Positions 26,319 through 35,123 of a stretch of DNA of 64,000 bases are shown here, one piece after another. Origin of the DNA: Clostridiaceae bacterium M8S5. GTDB taxonomy: Bacteria > Bacillota > Clostridia > Tissierellales > MCWD3. The DNA lies in contig CP118523.1 in assembly GCA_029227815.1 (NCBI GenBank), forward strand, positions 3,100,001-3,164,000, in the 5' to 3' direction. Position 1 is the stretch's first letter. Every line of letters starts with the position of its first letter. Made by a program: the position numbers and the translations under genes. A model generated the notes under the pieces. That model searched no databases. It was not told the origin of the DNA and saw nothing but the letters and a program-made list of their open reading frames with translations.

Positions 26319-27149
26319 TTAGAATGCTATTACTATTCCTCCATCATTTGCATATACAGTACTTATAGGCGCTGCTTCTACTATTACTATATCCTTGAAA
26401 TTTAATCTTTTCATAACATCCTCTTTAAATTTAATTGCTCTTTCTAAACAATTACAATGTGTTATTCCTAAAATCTTTTCCTCTATATTTATGCCCTCTT
26501 TTTCTATGATATCAATTAATTTACTAAGCGCATTTTTAGTTCCTCTAGCTTTTTTTACTAGCTCTATTTCTCCAATATCATTACCTTTCATTATAGGCTT
26601 TATAGACAATGTTGATGCTATTATACCCTTCCATTTGCTAATTCTTCCTGATTTTATTAAGTTATCTAATGATTCAAGCACAAAAAATGTTTTCATCTCA
26701 TCAATATATTTATTTACTTTATCCACTATTAGGTTTTCTGTTAGGTTTTGTTGGATATACTCTGAAATTTTCATACTCACTAAAGTCTGCCCTACAGCTG
26801 CACTTTTGCTATCAAATACATGTATAAATTTTTTACTTATCTCATCTAGAAATATATCCTTTGCTAATAATGCACTATTATATGTACTGCTTAATTTTGA
26901 TGATATTGTTACTACAAATATTTTTTCTAGACCTTTATATGCGTTAATAAATCTTTCTGGTGATGGGCTCGATGTCTTTGGTAATGTCAAACATTTCTTC
27001 ATTTCTTCTAAGACTTTTTTTGGATTTAGACCATCTTCCCCTAATAGCTTACTTCCAATTTGTATATTTAAAGGTACTATACAAACATTTAATAATTTTT
27101 TTAATTTTTCATTCAAATCACAACAACTATCACAAATAATTTTAAACAT
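26319..27149 (-). CDS. DegV family fatty-acid-binding protein (copy B)
   Basis: A 276-residue DegV fold. The start FKIICDSCCDLNEK is a Cys-rich version of the usual TDSxxDL. TSSPSPERFINAYKGLEK and ISSKLSSTYNSALLA follow. The C-terminus ends STVYANDGGIVIAF, which departs from the common G-x-H-x-GPG. It is well diverged from copy A at 19227, so the two may hold different fatty acids. The start codon is separated from its GGAGGG by a hairpin (see the 27150-27187 entry). Confidence 0.88.
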   Translation of the reverse strand: MFKIICDSCCDLNEKLKKLLNVCIVPLNIQIGSKLLGEDGLNPKKVLEEMKKCLTLPKTSSPSPERFINAYKGLEKIFVVTISSKLSSTYNSALLAKDIFLDEISKKFIHVFDSKSAAVGQTLVSMKISEYIQQNLTENLIVDKVNKYIDEMKTFFVLESLDNLIKSGRISKWKGIIASTLSIKPIMKGNDIGEIELVKKARGTKNALSKLIDIIEKEGINIEEKILGITHCNCLERAIKFKEDVMKRLNFKDIVIVEAAPISTVYANDGGIVIAF

Positions 27150-27187
27150 AGTTACCCGTTAAAAATATTTTAACGGTACCCTCCTCT
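27150..27187 (-). promoter_or_regulatory. Hairpin inside the SD-to-start spacer of DegV copy B
   Basis: On the minus strand GAGGAGGG is followed by a stem (CCGTTAAAA / TTTTAACGG, extendable through UA pairs with one bulge) and then by ACTATG. The linear SD-to-ATG distance is about 30 bases, far too long. Folding the hairpin leaves about 4-9 bases. Confidence 0.5.
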
Positions 27188-27300
27188 CTATTTAAACTTA
27201 TTTATATTCTATTTAATTAAATAATTTATTTTATACTTAATATATATGATATCATAAATACTTTAATTAGTAATGGTTTAAAAATAAAATTAAATTATTA

Positions 27301-28182
27301 TTATATTTTCATACCATAACATACAATCGCTAGCTTTTTATTAAAACCTTCACTGCAATATAGAAGAGCAGCATTCTCGTTGATAGCATTTACTACTAAT
27401 GAACTGTTTCCAAGTCCATTTGCTTTACCAAACTCAATTCCTTCTTTAATTAGATACCTACCTAAACCTCTTCTTCTATATCCTTTGATTATAGCTACAT
27501 CACTTATAAAAGCAAAACTCTTGTCTCCGTCTTGATCTTTAGATATACGTATAGAGCCTATTGCTTTATCTTCATACCACAATAGCTTCATTCCATTTTC
27601 TATATGCTCAGCTTCACTAAGCATTTTATTTATACTATCTATGCTTATATCCACGTGTCCCTGTGATTCTTTAAAACATTCATTATAAATATCACACCAT
27701 GTTTTTTCGTCTTGTCCTTTTCTCAGTGATTTTAACTCATATGAATCTTCTAACGCAGTTCTTTCTACGTTTATATTACCTCTCTCCATATAATATGAGA
27801 ACCTCTCTATATTAAAACCTATACTTGTTAAAATATCTCTACTAACATTCTTATTTTCTGGAACAAATAAATATATGTAATTAATGCCTTCTACATGTTC
27901 CAAAATACTGTCTAGCATTAGTTTGTAATAGTGTTTATCGTTTAATATTGTGTGAAATATACTAAATCTAGCTTTTTCCTTAGCTCTATATTTTTCGTCC
28001 ATTATCAAGGATGCAGCCCCTACTATTTTGTCATTATCATCTAATAATACATATGTAGGATTGTCTTTATTAGGTTTAAATTTTGAATCTGGAAGGAATG
28101 ATTCGTCATGATCTCTTCCATATTTCTGGCAATATCTGGCGAATTCTTGAGCTCTATTTTCTTGTAAATATATTACTTCCAT
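27301..28182 (-). CDS. Tandem GNAT acetyltransferase
   Basis: 293 residues forming two GNAT-like halves. The N-terminal half (about 1-135) is degenerate. The C-terminal half (about 150-293) has the acetyl-CoA loop in YRRRGLGRYLIKEG (about 235-248) and the NENAALLYCSEGF signature. This mycothiol-synthase-like duplication is common among clostridial acetyltransferases of unknown substrate. SD AAGGGGGTAA. Monocistronic. Confidence 0.85.
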   Translation of the reverse strand: MEVIYLQENRAQEFARYCQKYGRDHDESFLPDSKFKPNKDNPTYVLLDDNDKIVGAASLIMDEKYRAKEKARFSIFHTILNDKHYYKLMLDSILEHVEGINYIYLFVPENKNVSRDILTSIGFNIERFSYYMERGNINVERTALEDSYELKSLRKGQDEKTWCDIYNECFKESQGHVDISIDSINKMLSEAEHIENGMKLLWYEDKAIGSIRISKDQDGDKSFAFISDVAIIKGYRRRGLGRYLIKEGIEFGKANGLGNSSLVVNAINENAALLYCSEGFNKKLAIVCYGMKI

Positions 28183-28239
28183 ATAATTTACCCCCTTATG
28201 CGTAACATAATATATGTATTATATCATATTTTTCCACAA

Positions 28240-28282
28240 AAAAAGACAAGGTTGATTGCATATTTACAATCATCCTTGCCTA
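28240..28282 (-). terminator. Terminator of the phospholipase gene
   Basis: CAAGGTTGATTG and CAATCATCCTTG arms, followed on the minus strand by a run of seven T. Confidence 0.85.
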
Positions 28283-28283
28283 T

Positions 28284-29027
28284 TTAGTGTGCATTTTTAA
28301 TGTTATTCATATTCTCACTATAGTTAACATCGTTAAGAAACATCATCAAACATCCTGCTGTAGTCTTCTGTGCTAGCGCCATAGATTCTAATGAAATACT
28401 ATGGAACTTTTGACTATCATTGCTTACATCGCAATAAGTATTATAAATATTTATAGCATTGTTTGCATTAAATATCACATAACTTTCTATAGAGTCCTTA
28501 TGCACTATATCATTTGTATTTCTATATTCCTTTGCATCCTTGTAGATTTTTTTAACATAAGTTTCGAATTTTCTATGTTTATCTAGGAGTCTTATATTTA
28601 CGTGCTGTGGTATTGTAACATCTTGCACTAAATGTACACAAGCGCCTAAATAAAACATTGCTTTATTAAAATGTGATTTCTTCCAGCTTTTTATCGCAAG
28701 CTTATAATAATCTTGTGCTAATGATAAAGCATTATAATGTCCATACAACCCTCGTTGTTTAAGAGGGTTATAAAAATGCCCTATACTCTTAAAATCTTGA
28801 TCTGCCCATACTACACCTTTGTTCAAGTCTTTTATATAATACTCTAATAGTCCATGCTCTACGTAACATCCATTTTCGTATATAATCCGTAAGGATTGAT
28901 TATTTATAAACTGGTGTACTTTACAATCATTAATGTAGACTCTTTTTTTTATTGTATTAATAAACTTTAATACTGATCGAAACGCTAATCCATAATACTT
29001 TTCTACAGTACTTACTCCTGCTCTCAC
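28284..29027 (-). CDS. Zinc-dependent phospholipase C homologue
   Basis: 247 residues matching the alpha-toxin N-domain family. Metal-site segments appear in order: VHQFINNQSLRI (about 37-48), VWADQDFKSIGHFYNP (about 73-88), GLYGHYNALSLAQDYY, and the hallmark HLVQDVTIPQHVN (about 131-143). There is no signal peptide and no C-terminal lipid-binding domain, so unlike the secreted toxins it is probably cytoplasmic or a sporulation/mother-cell enzyme. GTG start with AAGGTGA. Confidence 0.85.
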   Translation of the reverse strand: MRAGVSTVEKYYGLAFRSVLKFINTIKKRVYINDCKVHQFINNQSLRIIYENGCYVEHGLLEYYIKDLNKGVVWADQDFKSIGHFYNPLKQRGLYGHYNALSLAQDYYKLAIKSWKKSHFNKAMFYLGACVHLVQDVTIPQHVNIRLLDKHRKFETYVKKIYKDAKEYRNTNDIVHKDSIESYVIFNANNAINIYNTYCDVSNDSQKFHSISLESMALAQKTTAGCLMMFLNDVNYSENMNNIKNAH

Positions 29028-29381
29028 TAAGCTTTCACCTTCATTTCTAATCCTGCTTGCTATATATAAATATTCATTTTATTTAAATTTGTTAAAAATA
29101 ATTTTTATCAGCTTGTATAAAAAAGCCTAGAAGCCACTTATATTATACTTTCAATTTTCACGAATTACAATACTAAATTGTATGGTAATTTATGCATGTC
29201 ATTGCATTAATAATATATTTATGTATTTATATGGTACAATTGTATAACTACTATTTCTATTTAAACAGATAAATACTCTTACAAATCTAAAATATTATCT
29301 GTATTTATTGCATTTATCTAACCTGTTTGAGTATTTATTGCAACTAAACATATCAATATCTAAATAAACTATCCCCTATAT
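29028..29381. other. 354-bp intergenic region without a gene
   Basis: Very AT-rich. A direct repeat of TATTTATTGCA occurs twice (near 29308 and 29334) and a GTACAATTGTA-like palindrome lies near 29234. I see no gene. It presumably holds the promoter of the phospholipase gene. Confidence 0.5.
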
Positions 29382-30347
29382 TTATTTGTTTAATTTGTTT
29401 TTCATATCATCAAGTTTGATTTTCACTTTAGCTACTACTTCATTATATTCATCTATGTTCTTATCATGTTTCATTATTAATTTGTCATATTTATTTAAAG
29501 CTTCTTTACTTGAAAAAGATACGTTACCATTTATGCGTACAATATCTGAACTTTGCATTAATTTGAGTATTTCATCTTTACTTATTAACAACTTTTTTAA
29601 TACTTTTCCATGCTCAATAGCATAGTTGGTTGAATTTGCATGACTTTCTAAAAACCCTTTAGTAAAACCTCCATTAAACTCATTGGTTAATTTAATCTCA
29701 TTTAATTTAGATATTAAATCATCAGTAACAATTTTATATTTATCAATTGATTTATCTATATGTTTTATATAATCTTCTATTGATTTTCTGTATAGCCTTA
29801 TCTGTTCTATATTATTAAATGTTTTCATAGTAAGCATTTTGTCTAATTCATCATAATCTACAATTTCATCTACTTTATTCTCTGATAAAGTTTTAATGCT
29901 TTCTTGTAGTAATATCATTATTTCAGTTGCTTCTCCATACTTTATCTCTTTTATATCTTCTTTTATAAACTCTCTTATTCTGTCCTTCCCCTCTAATAAT
30001 GATATGCATTTATTTTCTACGTTTGATAGTTGTATAGACTTTAGCTCATTCCCGATTTTCCCAAAAGCTACTATCGTGCATAGCACAAGAATGATAGTTA
30101 TAGTCATGCTTTTTTTCTTAAATATTCTATACAACCCTATACAGATTAGATAAAGTATAACCATATGTGCTAATCCTTCTCCTAAGAAAGCTCCAATCTT
30201 TTGCCCACTTTCAAACCCTACTATTGTTTCTTCATACATTATAATTTTTAATATTGTTGGAATAATCCCTAATACAAATGAAATCAATGCAAATACTTTC
30301 TTATCTTTCTTTATCTTATCATTTGGTATTACATTTTTAATTTCTAT
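29382..30347 (-). CDS. Membrane protein with long coiled-coil tail, probable AUA start
   Basis: About 322 residues if read from 30347. There are three N-terminal hydrophobic helices (ALISFVLGIIPTILKI, AHMVILYLICIGLY, TITIILVLCTIVAF), then roughly 200 residues of charged helix. No ATG, GTG or TTG lies near the SD. The only in-frame standard start (TTG 30287) has no SD. AAGGGGGAG lies six bases before an ATA codon at 30347, and the N-terminal reading KIKKDKKVFALISFV looks natural. It starts immediately after the stop of the 95-residue membrane protein, so the two form an operon. Function unknown. Confidence 0.65.
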   Translation of the reverse strand: MEIKNVIPNDKIKKDKKVFALISFVLGIIPTILKIIMYEETIVGFESGQKIGAFLGEGLAHMVILYLICIGLYRIFKKKSMTITIILVLCTIVAFGKIGNELKSIQLSNVENKCISLLEGKDRIREFIKEDIKEIKYGEATEIMILLQESIKTLSENKVDEIVDYDELDKMLTMKTFNNIEQIRLYRKSIEDYIKHIDKSIDKYKIVTDDLISKLNEIKLTNEFNGGFTKGFLESHANSTNYAIEHGKVLKKLLISKDEILKLMQSSDIVRINGNVSFSSKEALNKYDKLIMKHDKNIDEYNEVVAKVKIKLDDMKNKLNK

Positions 30348-30362
30348 TTGAATCTCCCCCTT

Positions 30363-30650
30363 TTAGCTAGCACTTTGAATATATATATGTATTATGCTTA
30401 AACTGATATAAAGTAAAGTTGCTATTATTGTAGCACCACTTTTTCTAAGTGTTGTCCAAAGCGCTATCCTATTAGATGTATAAACCATAAATATATAAAC
30501 AACTATTGTTACTAATATAAAATTTACTATACTAAAATCATATACTTGTTCGCTGTAATACTTATATATTTCTCGACCTGCATGATATATGGTTATTACC
30601 AACAATAATACTAACCTACTCAAATCTTTTTTTATTTTTTCTTCCAACAT
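30363..30650 (-). CDS. Small three-helix membrane protein
   Basis: 95 residues with a charged N-terminus (MLEEKIKKDLSR) and hydrophobic helices at about 11-24, 40-57 and 72-92. SD GGGGGG. Its stop codon abuts the SD of the following coiled-coil membrane protein gene, suggesting translational coupling and a shared complex. No family recognised. Confidence 0.6.
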   Translation of the reverse strand: MLEEKIKKDLSRLVLLLVITIYHAGREIYKYYSEQVYDFSIVNFILVTIVVYIFMVYTSNRIALWTTLRKSGATIIATLLYISLSIIHIYIQSAS

Positions 30651-30790
30651 ATTACCCCCCTTATATTTCTGTTAATTCGCCCATAAATCGACGTTATGTT
30701 ATTATTATTCTACAAATAACAACTCAGCCCTTTTCATTATATGCAATAAAATAAGAGGTACAATATAATACCTCTCTTAATCTCAAAAAA

Positions 30791-31063
30791 TTATTTTACA
30801 AACTTATTTATAGCATCATACAAGCTTTCTAACTTATCTTGATCATTGTTTTCAATTGCTTGTAGTATGCAATGTTCAATATGATCTTTCAGTATTAGCT
30901 TTCCAACATTGTTAAGTGCTGATTTAACAGCTGCTATTTGTATTAGTATTTCACTACATTCTTTGTTTTCTTCACACATTCTTTTTACAGCATTTGTATG
31001 ACCTACTATTCTCGCCATTCTATTAATTATTTGTTTTCTATTTGGATGATTATGATCATGCAT
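30791..31063 (-). CDS. csoR: CsoR-type copper-sensing repressor
   Basis: A 90-residue all-helical DUF156 protein. The metal ligands fall exactly at C36, H61 and C65, the Cu(I) set of M. tuberculosis CsoR. It lacks the ligand patterns of RcnR (His-rich) or CstR (two Cys). The N-terminus MHDHNH adds histidines and may bind a further ion. It is the second gene of an operon with a MATE transporter, 33 bp behind it. A C-rich dyad at the operon start is the likely operator, so it probably regulates itself and the transporter. Confidence 0.88.
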   Translation of the reverse strand: MHDHNHPNRKQIINRMARIVGHTNAVKRMCEENKECSEILIQIAAVKSALNNVGKLILKDHIEHCILQAIENNDQDKLESLYDAINKFVK

Positions 31064-31096
31064 TTGTCTACTCCCTTCATAAAGTATATCTATAAG

Positions 31097-32455
31097 CTAT
31101 ATTTGTATATTTTTCCATTTGCCTCTTAAAAAACGAATCATTAAAATAGTTCCTCTTACTGTAATATCTAATGCATATGCTAACCAGACTCCTATTAACC
31201 CTAGCTTTAGCTTTATTCCCAACAGTAATACTCCAGTAATCCTTATCCCCCATATCCCCAAAAGTGTCAAGTACATAGGAAATTTAGTGTCACCAGCTCC
31301 CTGCAATGCAGAATTTACTACTAGAGTAACACATAACATAGGTTGAAATAAGGCAATAATTCTCAGAACTTTTACAACTTGATTTATAATTTCATCATTT
31401 TGGGTAAATATCCTCGCCAATAATGGAGCAAATATAAAGAATACAATCCCAACTCCTATCATAAAAACCGTTGATAGTGTATAAGCTATTAGACCATATT
31501 TTTTTGCCTGTTTTGGTTTTTTCCCGCCCAAACTTTGCCCTACTAATGTAGCTGCTGCTATTCCAAATCCCATTCCTGGTAAATACGAATAAGCTTCTAT
31601 ACCTCCTGCTATATTATGCGCTGCGTATGCATCTTTTCCAATTTTTAATATTAACCCACCGTATATTATTTGTCCCAGCCTCATTATAAGTTTGTCTGTA
31701 GCTGCTGGTAAACTTATTTTTGTAATAGCCTTTAATATATTTCTCTTGACATTCCATTTACCAATAAGGTTTATTTTATTGTTTTTATTTCTCAATTTAT
31801 TTATTAGTAGTATTACTGCTATTAATCTTGCTAATGTAGTAGCTAATCCAGCACCTACTATTCCTAATCCATCAAAGCCACCAATACCTCTTATAAGTAT
31901 AAAATCTAAAACTGCATTTATTATGTTCACGCTAGAAGCTATTTTAAGTGGTGTTTTTGTATCTCCTGCCCCTCTTAATGCACTCGATAGTATTAGCATA
32001 ACACATAAAAACACTGATGGGACCGCAACTGTATAAAAATACGGCATAGCATACTCAAATGCTTTCTGATCCTTTACTCCCACTAACGATAAAATATCTT
32101 TAGCAAAAATAAAGTTTATTAATCCAAATAATAATCCTACTACCACTCCTAATATTACAGATTGTTTTACAGTATCGTTAGCATTTTTTGTATCTCCCGC
32201 TCCGATATTACGTGATACCATCGCTGTAGTTCCTATCCCCAAAGCCATAAACACAGCTATATACATATTCATTATTAAATTAGTTATTCCTACACTATTA
32301 ATCGCATCTTCTCCAATTTTACTAACAAAATACATATCTACAGTACCAATCAACACTTGTAATATGTTCTCTAATATAGCGGGCAAAGCTAAAACTAGTA
32401 CTGTTTTAACGTAGTTATTCTTCTTTAATGATTCAAGTGATAGTGTTTTTAACAT
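31097..32455 (-). CDS. MATE family efflux transporter
   Basis: About 452 residues with twelve transmembrane helices in two related halves. MATE signatures include PAILENILQVLIGTVDMYFVSKIG, SALRGAGDTKTPLKIA and the matching SALQGAGDTKFPMYLT in the second half. It exports drugs or organic cations, usually against Na+ or H+. The ATG at 32455 has TTGGAGG upstream. Longer starts would run into the operator. Control by a CsoR-type repressor is unusual for this family. Confidence 0.92.
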   Translation of the reverse strand: MLKTLSLESLKKNNYVKTVLVLALPAILENILQVLIGTVDMYFVSKIGEDAINSVGITNLIMNMYIAVFMALGIGTTAMVSRNIGAGDTKNANDTVKQSVILGVVVGLLFGLINFIFAKDILSLVGVKDQKAFEYAMPYFYTVAVPSVFLCVMLILSSALRGAGDTKTPLKIASSVNIINAVLDFILIRGIGGFDGLGIVGAGLATTLARLIAVILLINKLRNKNNKINLIGKWNVKRNILKAITKISLPAATDKLIMRLGQIIYGGLILKIGKDAYAAHNIAGGIEAYSYLPGMGFGIAAATLVGQSLGGKKPKQAKKYGLIAYTLSTVFMIGVGIVFFIFAPLLARIFTQNDEIINQVVKVLRIIALFQPMLCVTLVVNSALQGAGDTKFPMYLTLLGIWGIRITGVLLLGIKLKLGLIGVWLAYALDITVRGTILMIRFLRGKWKNIQI

Positions 32456-32478
32456 AATAGTTGCCTCCAAATTATAAT

Positions 32479-32503
32479 CATATATCCCCCCAGGGGGCAT
32501 ATG
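32479..32503. promoter_or_regulatory. CsoR-type operator
   Basis: The near-perfect dyad TATCCCCCCAGGGGGCATA, a G/C block inside A/T arms, matches the operator style of CsoR-family repressors. It lies directly after the -10 of the MATE-csoR promoter. Confidence 0.75.
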
Positions 32504-32506
32504 TTA

Positions 32507-32535
32507 AGTATAATACCATTATACAATTTTTGCAA
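32507..32535 (-). promoter_or_regulatory. Promoter of the MATE-csoR operon
   Basis: Reading the minus strand: TTGCAA, 17 bases, TATACT. The CsoR-like dyad begins a few bases downstream, where a bound repressor would block initiation. Confidence 0.65.
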
Positions 32536-32551
32536 CTATTTTAAAATCAAT

Positions 32552-33022
32552 TTAAGAATTTGCTTTTCCCGTTACATGCTCTATATCAATTTTGATTATT
32601 GTAAGAGCTTTATTGATTACATCTTCTGTATTTTTCATGCCATCTTTTATCTTATCAGGCATATACTTTTGTAGTAACTTTACTAATATCTCTCTCTTAT
32701 TTGATACTTCTTTTATTTCTTTTGCTTGTCCAAATAAAGTTACGCTTTTATACAATGTAGTATATTTTTCACTTAAAATTTCTGTATCAATTACTACGTT
32801 AAATGATACATTGTTGTTCCTTTTTATATCTTCTAGTTTATGTCCTTCTTTAGCACAGTGAAAATAAATACTATTATCGCAGTAAACATAATTCAACGGC
32901 ACCACATACGGATAACCATTTTCGCTAATTGTTGCCATTGTTCCATATTCGCCTTTTTTTAGTATCTCTTCTATTTGCTCATCACATACTTGTCTACCTT
33001 TTTTCCTCATTTCTTTAAACAT
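32552..33022 (-). CDS. Pyridoxamine 5'-phosphate oxidase-like flavin protein (copy 1)
   Basis: A 156-residue split-barrel FMN-binding protein of the NimA-like group: GTMATISENGYPYVVPLNYVY, IYFHCAKEGHKLEDIKRN and VSFNVVIDTE. Members reduce nitroimidazoles or bind FMN or heme-type ligands. A true PdxH is longer. It is paralogous to the next upstream gene at 33200, sharing the same framework at moderate identity. A terminator separates the two, so they are regulated independently. Confidence 0.87.
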   Translation of the reverse strand: MFKEMRKKGRQVCDEQIEEILKKGEYGTMATISENGYPYVVPLNYVYCDNSIYFHCAKEGHKLEDIKRNNNVSFNVVIDTEILSEKYTTLYKSVTLFGQAKEIKEVSNKREILVKLLQKYMPDKIKDGMKNTEDVINKALTIIKIDIEHVTGKANS

Positions 33023-33157
33023 AATCTTTTTTACCCCTTCCTAAAAATAATTTTATCTAACTTACATATTTAAAATGTCTATCTATTGTTATTATATCTC
33101 AACATGGTATGTTTTTCAGTTAGTTATTAGCTATATTAGAAATTTTTTTATTTCTAT

Positions 33158-33197
33158 TTCTAAAAAGCTGATACAACATCTTGCATCAGCTTTTTCA
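33158..33197 (-). terminator. Terminator between the two flavin-fold genes
   Basis: AAAAAGCTGATACAA pairs with TTGCATCAGCTTTTT, with a T-run on the minus strand. Confidence 0.85.
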
Positions 33198-33199
33198 AC

Positions 33200-33673
33200 T
33201 TATATATTAGCTTTTCCTGTCATTTTTTCTATTTCTATTTTAAATACCTTAGTGTATTTAAGGCACTTGTCTAACCTTTTCATTCCTTCGTCAATATAAT
33301 GAGGTGTATATTTTCTGAACATTTGAACAAACATTAATTTTGCTTCTGCTCCTTCTACTTCACAAACTTTTCCTGTAACTGTAGCACTCCTAAATTGCAT
33401 ATTAAACTTATCTTCTATCATTCTCTCGTCTGTCACAACATTAAATGATACTTGGTTATTGTGATTCATGTGTTCTATTTTCTTCCCTTCCGTACCTGAA
33501 TGGAAATATATACAATCATCATAATATACATAATTTAGCGGTACTGCATATGTCCATTGATCCTCTCCTACTGTTGCCATAGTACCATATACACCATCCG
33601 TAAGTATTCTTTTTATTTGACATTCATTAAGTGGTCTGCCTGTATGTCCAGTATGATTTATAGAATCTACCAT
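33200..33673 (-). CDS. Pyridoxamine 5'-phosphate oxidase-like flavin protein (copy 2)
   Basis: 157 residues with the same domain as the downstream neighbour: GTMATVGEDQWTYAVPLNYVYYDDCIYFHSGTEGKKIEHM. A TGHTGRPL segment at the N-terminus is absent from copy 1. It is a likely FMN-dependent reductase or NimA-like detoxifier. It lies 18 bp downstream of gerQ, so it may be read from the spore operon. Confidence 0.87.
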   Translation of the reverse strand: MVDSINHTGHTGRPLNECQIKRILTDGVYGTMATVGEDQWTYAVPLNYVYYDDCIYFHSGTEGKKIEHMNHNNQVSFNVVTDERMIEDKFNMQFRSATVTGKVCEVEGAEAKLMFVQMFRKYTPHYIDEGMKRLDKCLKYTKVFKIEIEKMTGKANI

Positions 33674-33691
33674 ATTATAGTGTTACTCCTT

Positions 33692-34171
33692 TCATTCAAA
33701 CACTTTAACAAATTTTATTGAATACATATCAGCTATTACCAAATCATCAGTTTGTGGCTCTCTTAGTATTATGTGATCAACACCTACATTTGTAAGTACT
33801 CCTTCTTTATCTAAAAAAGTATTTGACCCTATTAGAAAATCTACTCTAATATATTTTCCTATTAATGTTTTTAAATAACCCTGTAAGTAATTTTTATCTC
33901 CTAATACTGGGGGCTCTGTATTATTGTCATCCATAGACATCATTTTATTATTGCATGTATTCATCATGTTCATATCTGGGTATCCCATAGCTTGTGGCAA
34001 CATCTGAGAACCATATGGCATTGCAGGTATATTGTAATTAGGTCCAATTACTGGTGTCATCTGCGTCATATTCATTGGCGCAGGTGGTGGCATAATATCT
34101 GGTGAATGACCCAGTGCGTTTGGATTTGGTGGTATCATTTGTTTTTTTTCTTTTTCGTTAAAGTCTTGCAT
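33692..34171 (-). CDS. gerQ: Spore coat protein GerQ-like
   Basis: 159 residues. The N-terminal 90 are Pro/Met/Asn-rich and low-complexity, as in GerQ. The C-terminal domain (about 93-155, LKTLIGKYIRVDFLIG...GVDHIILREPQTDDLV) matches the GerQ core, which normally carries a GRDHIILSDP-type motif. GerQ is needed for CwlJ to reach and function in the coat. The cwlJ-like gene lies 32 bp upstream on the same strand, the arrangement seen in Bacillus and clostridia. SD GGGAGGTA. Confidence 0.78.
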   Translation of the reverse strand: MQDFNEKEKKQMIPPNPNALGHSPDIMPPPAPMNMTQMTPVIGPNYNIPAMPYGSQMLPQAMGYPDMNMMNTCNNKMMSMDDNNTEPPVLGDKNYLQGYLKTLIGKYIRVDFLIGSNTFLDKEGVLTNVGVDHIILREPQTDDLVIADMYSIKFVKVFE

Positions 34172-34203
34172 ATATTTTATACCTCCCTTTCAATTTAAAT
34201 TTT

Positions 34204-34647
34204 TTATGTGTCTTTATATAATTCAGTAGGGTTATAAAAACAGTGTTTCTTTATTCTAGTGAGGAGTATTCCTGATCCATTATATGGAAACTTAGGAGGG
34301 CATTGTGGTCTAAAAGGATTCATATACCATAAGCAACTTCCAATATTCCACAATTTATTCCCGGCTATAGCCCAATCAGCTATATCATAATGTACCTGCT
34401 CAGGGTTGCTGGCCCAAATAGTCTGAGGATTAGATACTCCTTTAATTGTCCCTCTAACACAATCAAATTGTCCTTTTTGATATATTACTTTTCTAAGATC
34501 TCCTCCACAAATTCGTTGATATTCTCCTTCACCAACATTTGTTCTATTCATTATCACTGTTGCTACAGCTTTCATGCCAGTATCGCCTTCCCCACCGGCC
34601 TCACATTTTATGATTCTTGCAAATAGTTCTCTTGTTGAATATGGCAT
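34204..34647 (-). CDS. cwlJ: Spore cortex-lytic hydrolase CwlJ-like
   Basis: A 147-residue hydrolase_2 (SleB/CwlJ) catalytic domain with no signal peptide, as expected for CwlJ made in the mother cell. Motifs: LFARIIKCEAGGEGDTGMKAVATVIMNRT (catalytic Glu in CEAGGEG), QFDCVRG and ALGNKLW-type GNKLWNIGSCLWYMNP. It degrades cortex peptidoglycan during germination. It is the first gene of the pair with gerQ. Confidence 0.9.
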   Translation of the reverse strand: MPYSTRELFARIIKCEAGGEGDTGMKAVATVIMNRTNVGEGEYQRICGGDLRKVIYQKGQFDCVRGTIKGVSNPQTIWASNPEQVHYDIADWAIAGNKLWNIGSCLWYMNPFRPQCPPKFPYNGSGILLTRIKKHCFYNPTELYKDT

Positions 34648-34770
34648 AGTATCTACCTCTCTTATATCTATATACTATTAATATATTTATATAGATGCTA
34701 TACTGACACAAATTAATAAAAAAAAGCTATCTTAATTAATAAGATAACTCATAGTGTAATAAATATATTG

Positions 34771-34950
34771 TTATTCCCATGACGGTTTATTAAAACCTGT
34801 ATCTGATTCTCTAATTCTTTTTGCTTCGTCTTCTGAAACAATATATGCTGATACTCCTTGCTTTGCATAGCTTTTTACTCTTTCGATTGCTTCTTCTCTT
34901 GAAACAGGTTTTGACACTAATGTGTCTGTTCTTACGACATATCTTTCCAT
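34771..34950 (-). CDS. Small hypothetical protein (59 aa)
   Basis: Starts at ATG 34950 with GGGAGGAT upstream. The protein is acidic/basic and looks like a compact alpha/beta unit: YVVRTDTLVSKPVSREEAIERV and VSAYIVSEDEAKRIRES. It resembles short conserved clostridial proteins of unknown function. An in-frame TTG 15 bases earlier is less likely. Confidence 0.65.
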   Translation of the reverse strand: MERYVVRTDTLVSKPVSREEAIERVKSYAKQGVSAYIVSEDEAKRIRESDTGFNKPSWE

Positions 34951-35123
34951 ATATAATCCTCCCAAAAAGCTTATTGGTAGTATTATTTCCTATTTATAAA
35001 ATTTTTTTTATTGTAAAATATCCATATCAAAATATAAGTGACCATAAATGGTATAAAAATACATCCTTTGTTGATAATATATATATAATATACTATTAAA
35101 ATTAACAGGAGGTATTTTTTGAT

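Noticed and set aside
26395-27162. 255-codon plus-strand ORF antisense to DegV copy B
   Set aside because: Hydrophobic, low-complexity translation overlapping a recognised gene. No SD.
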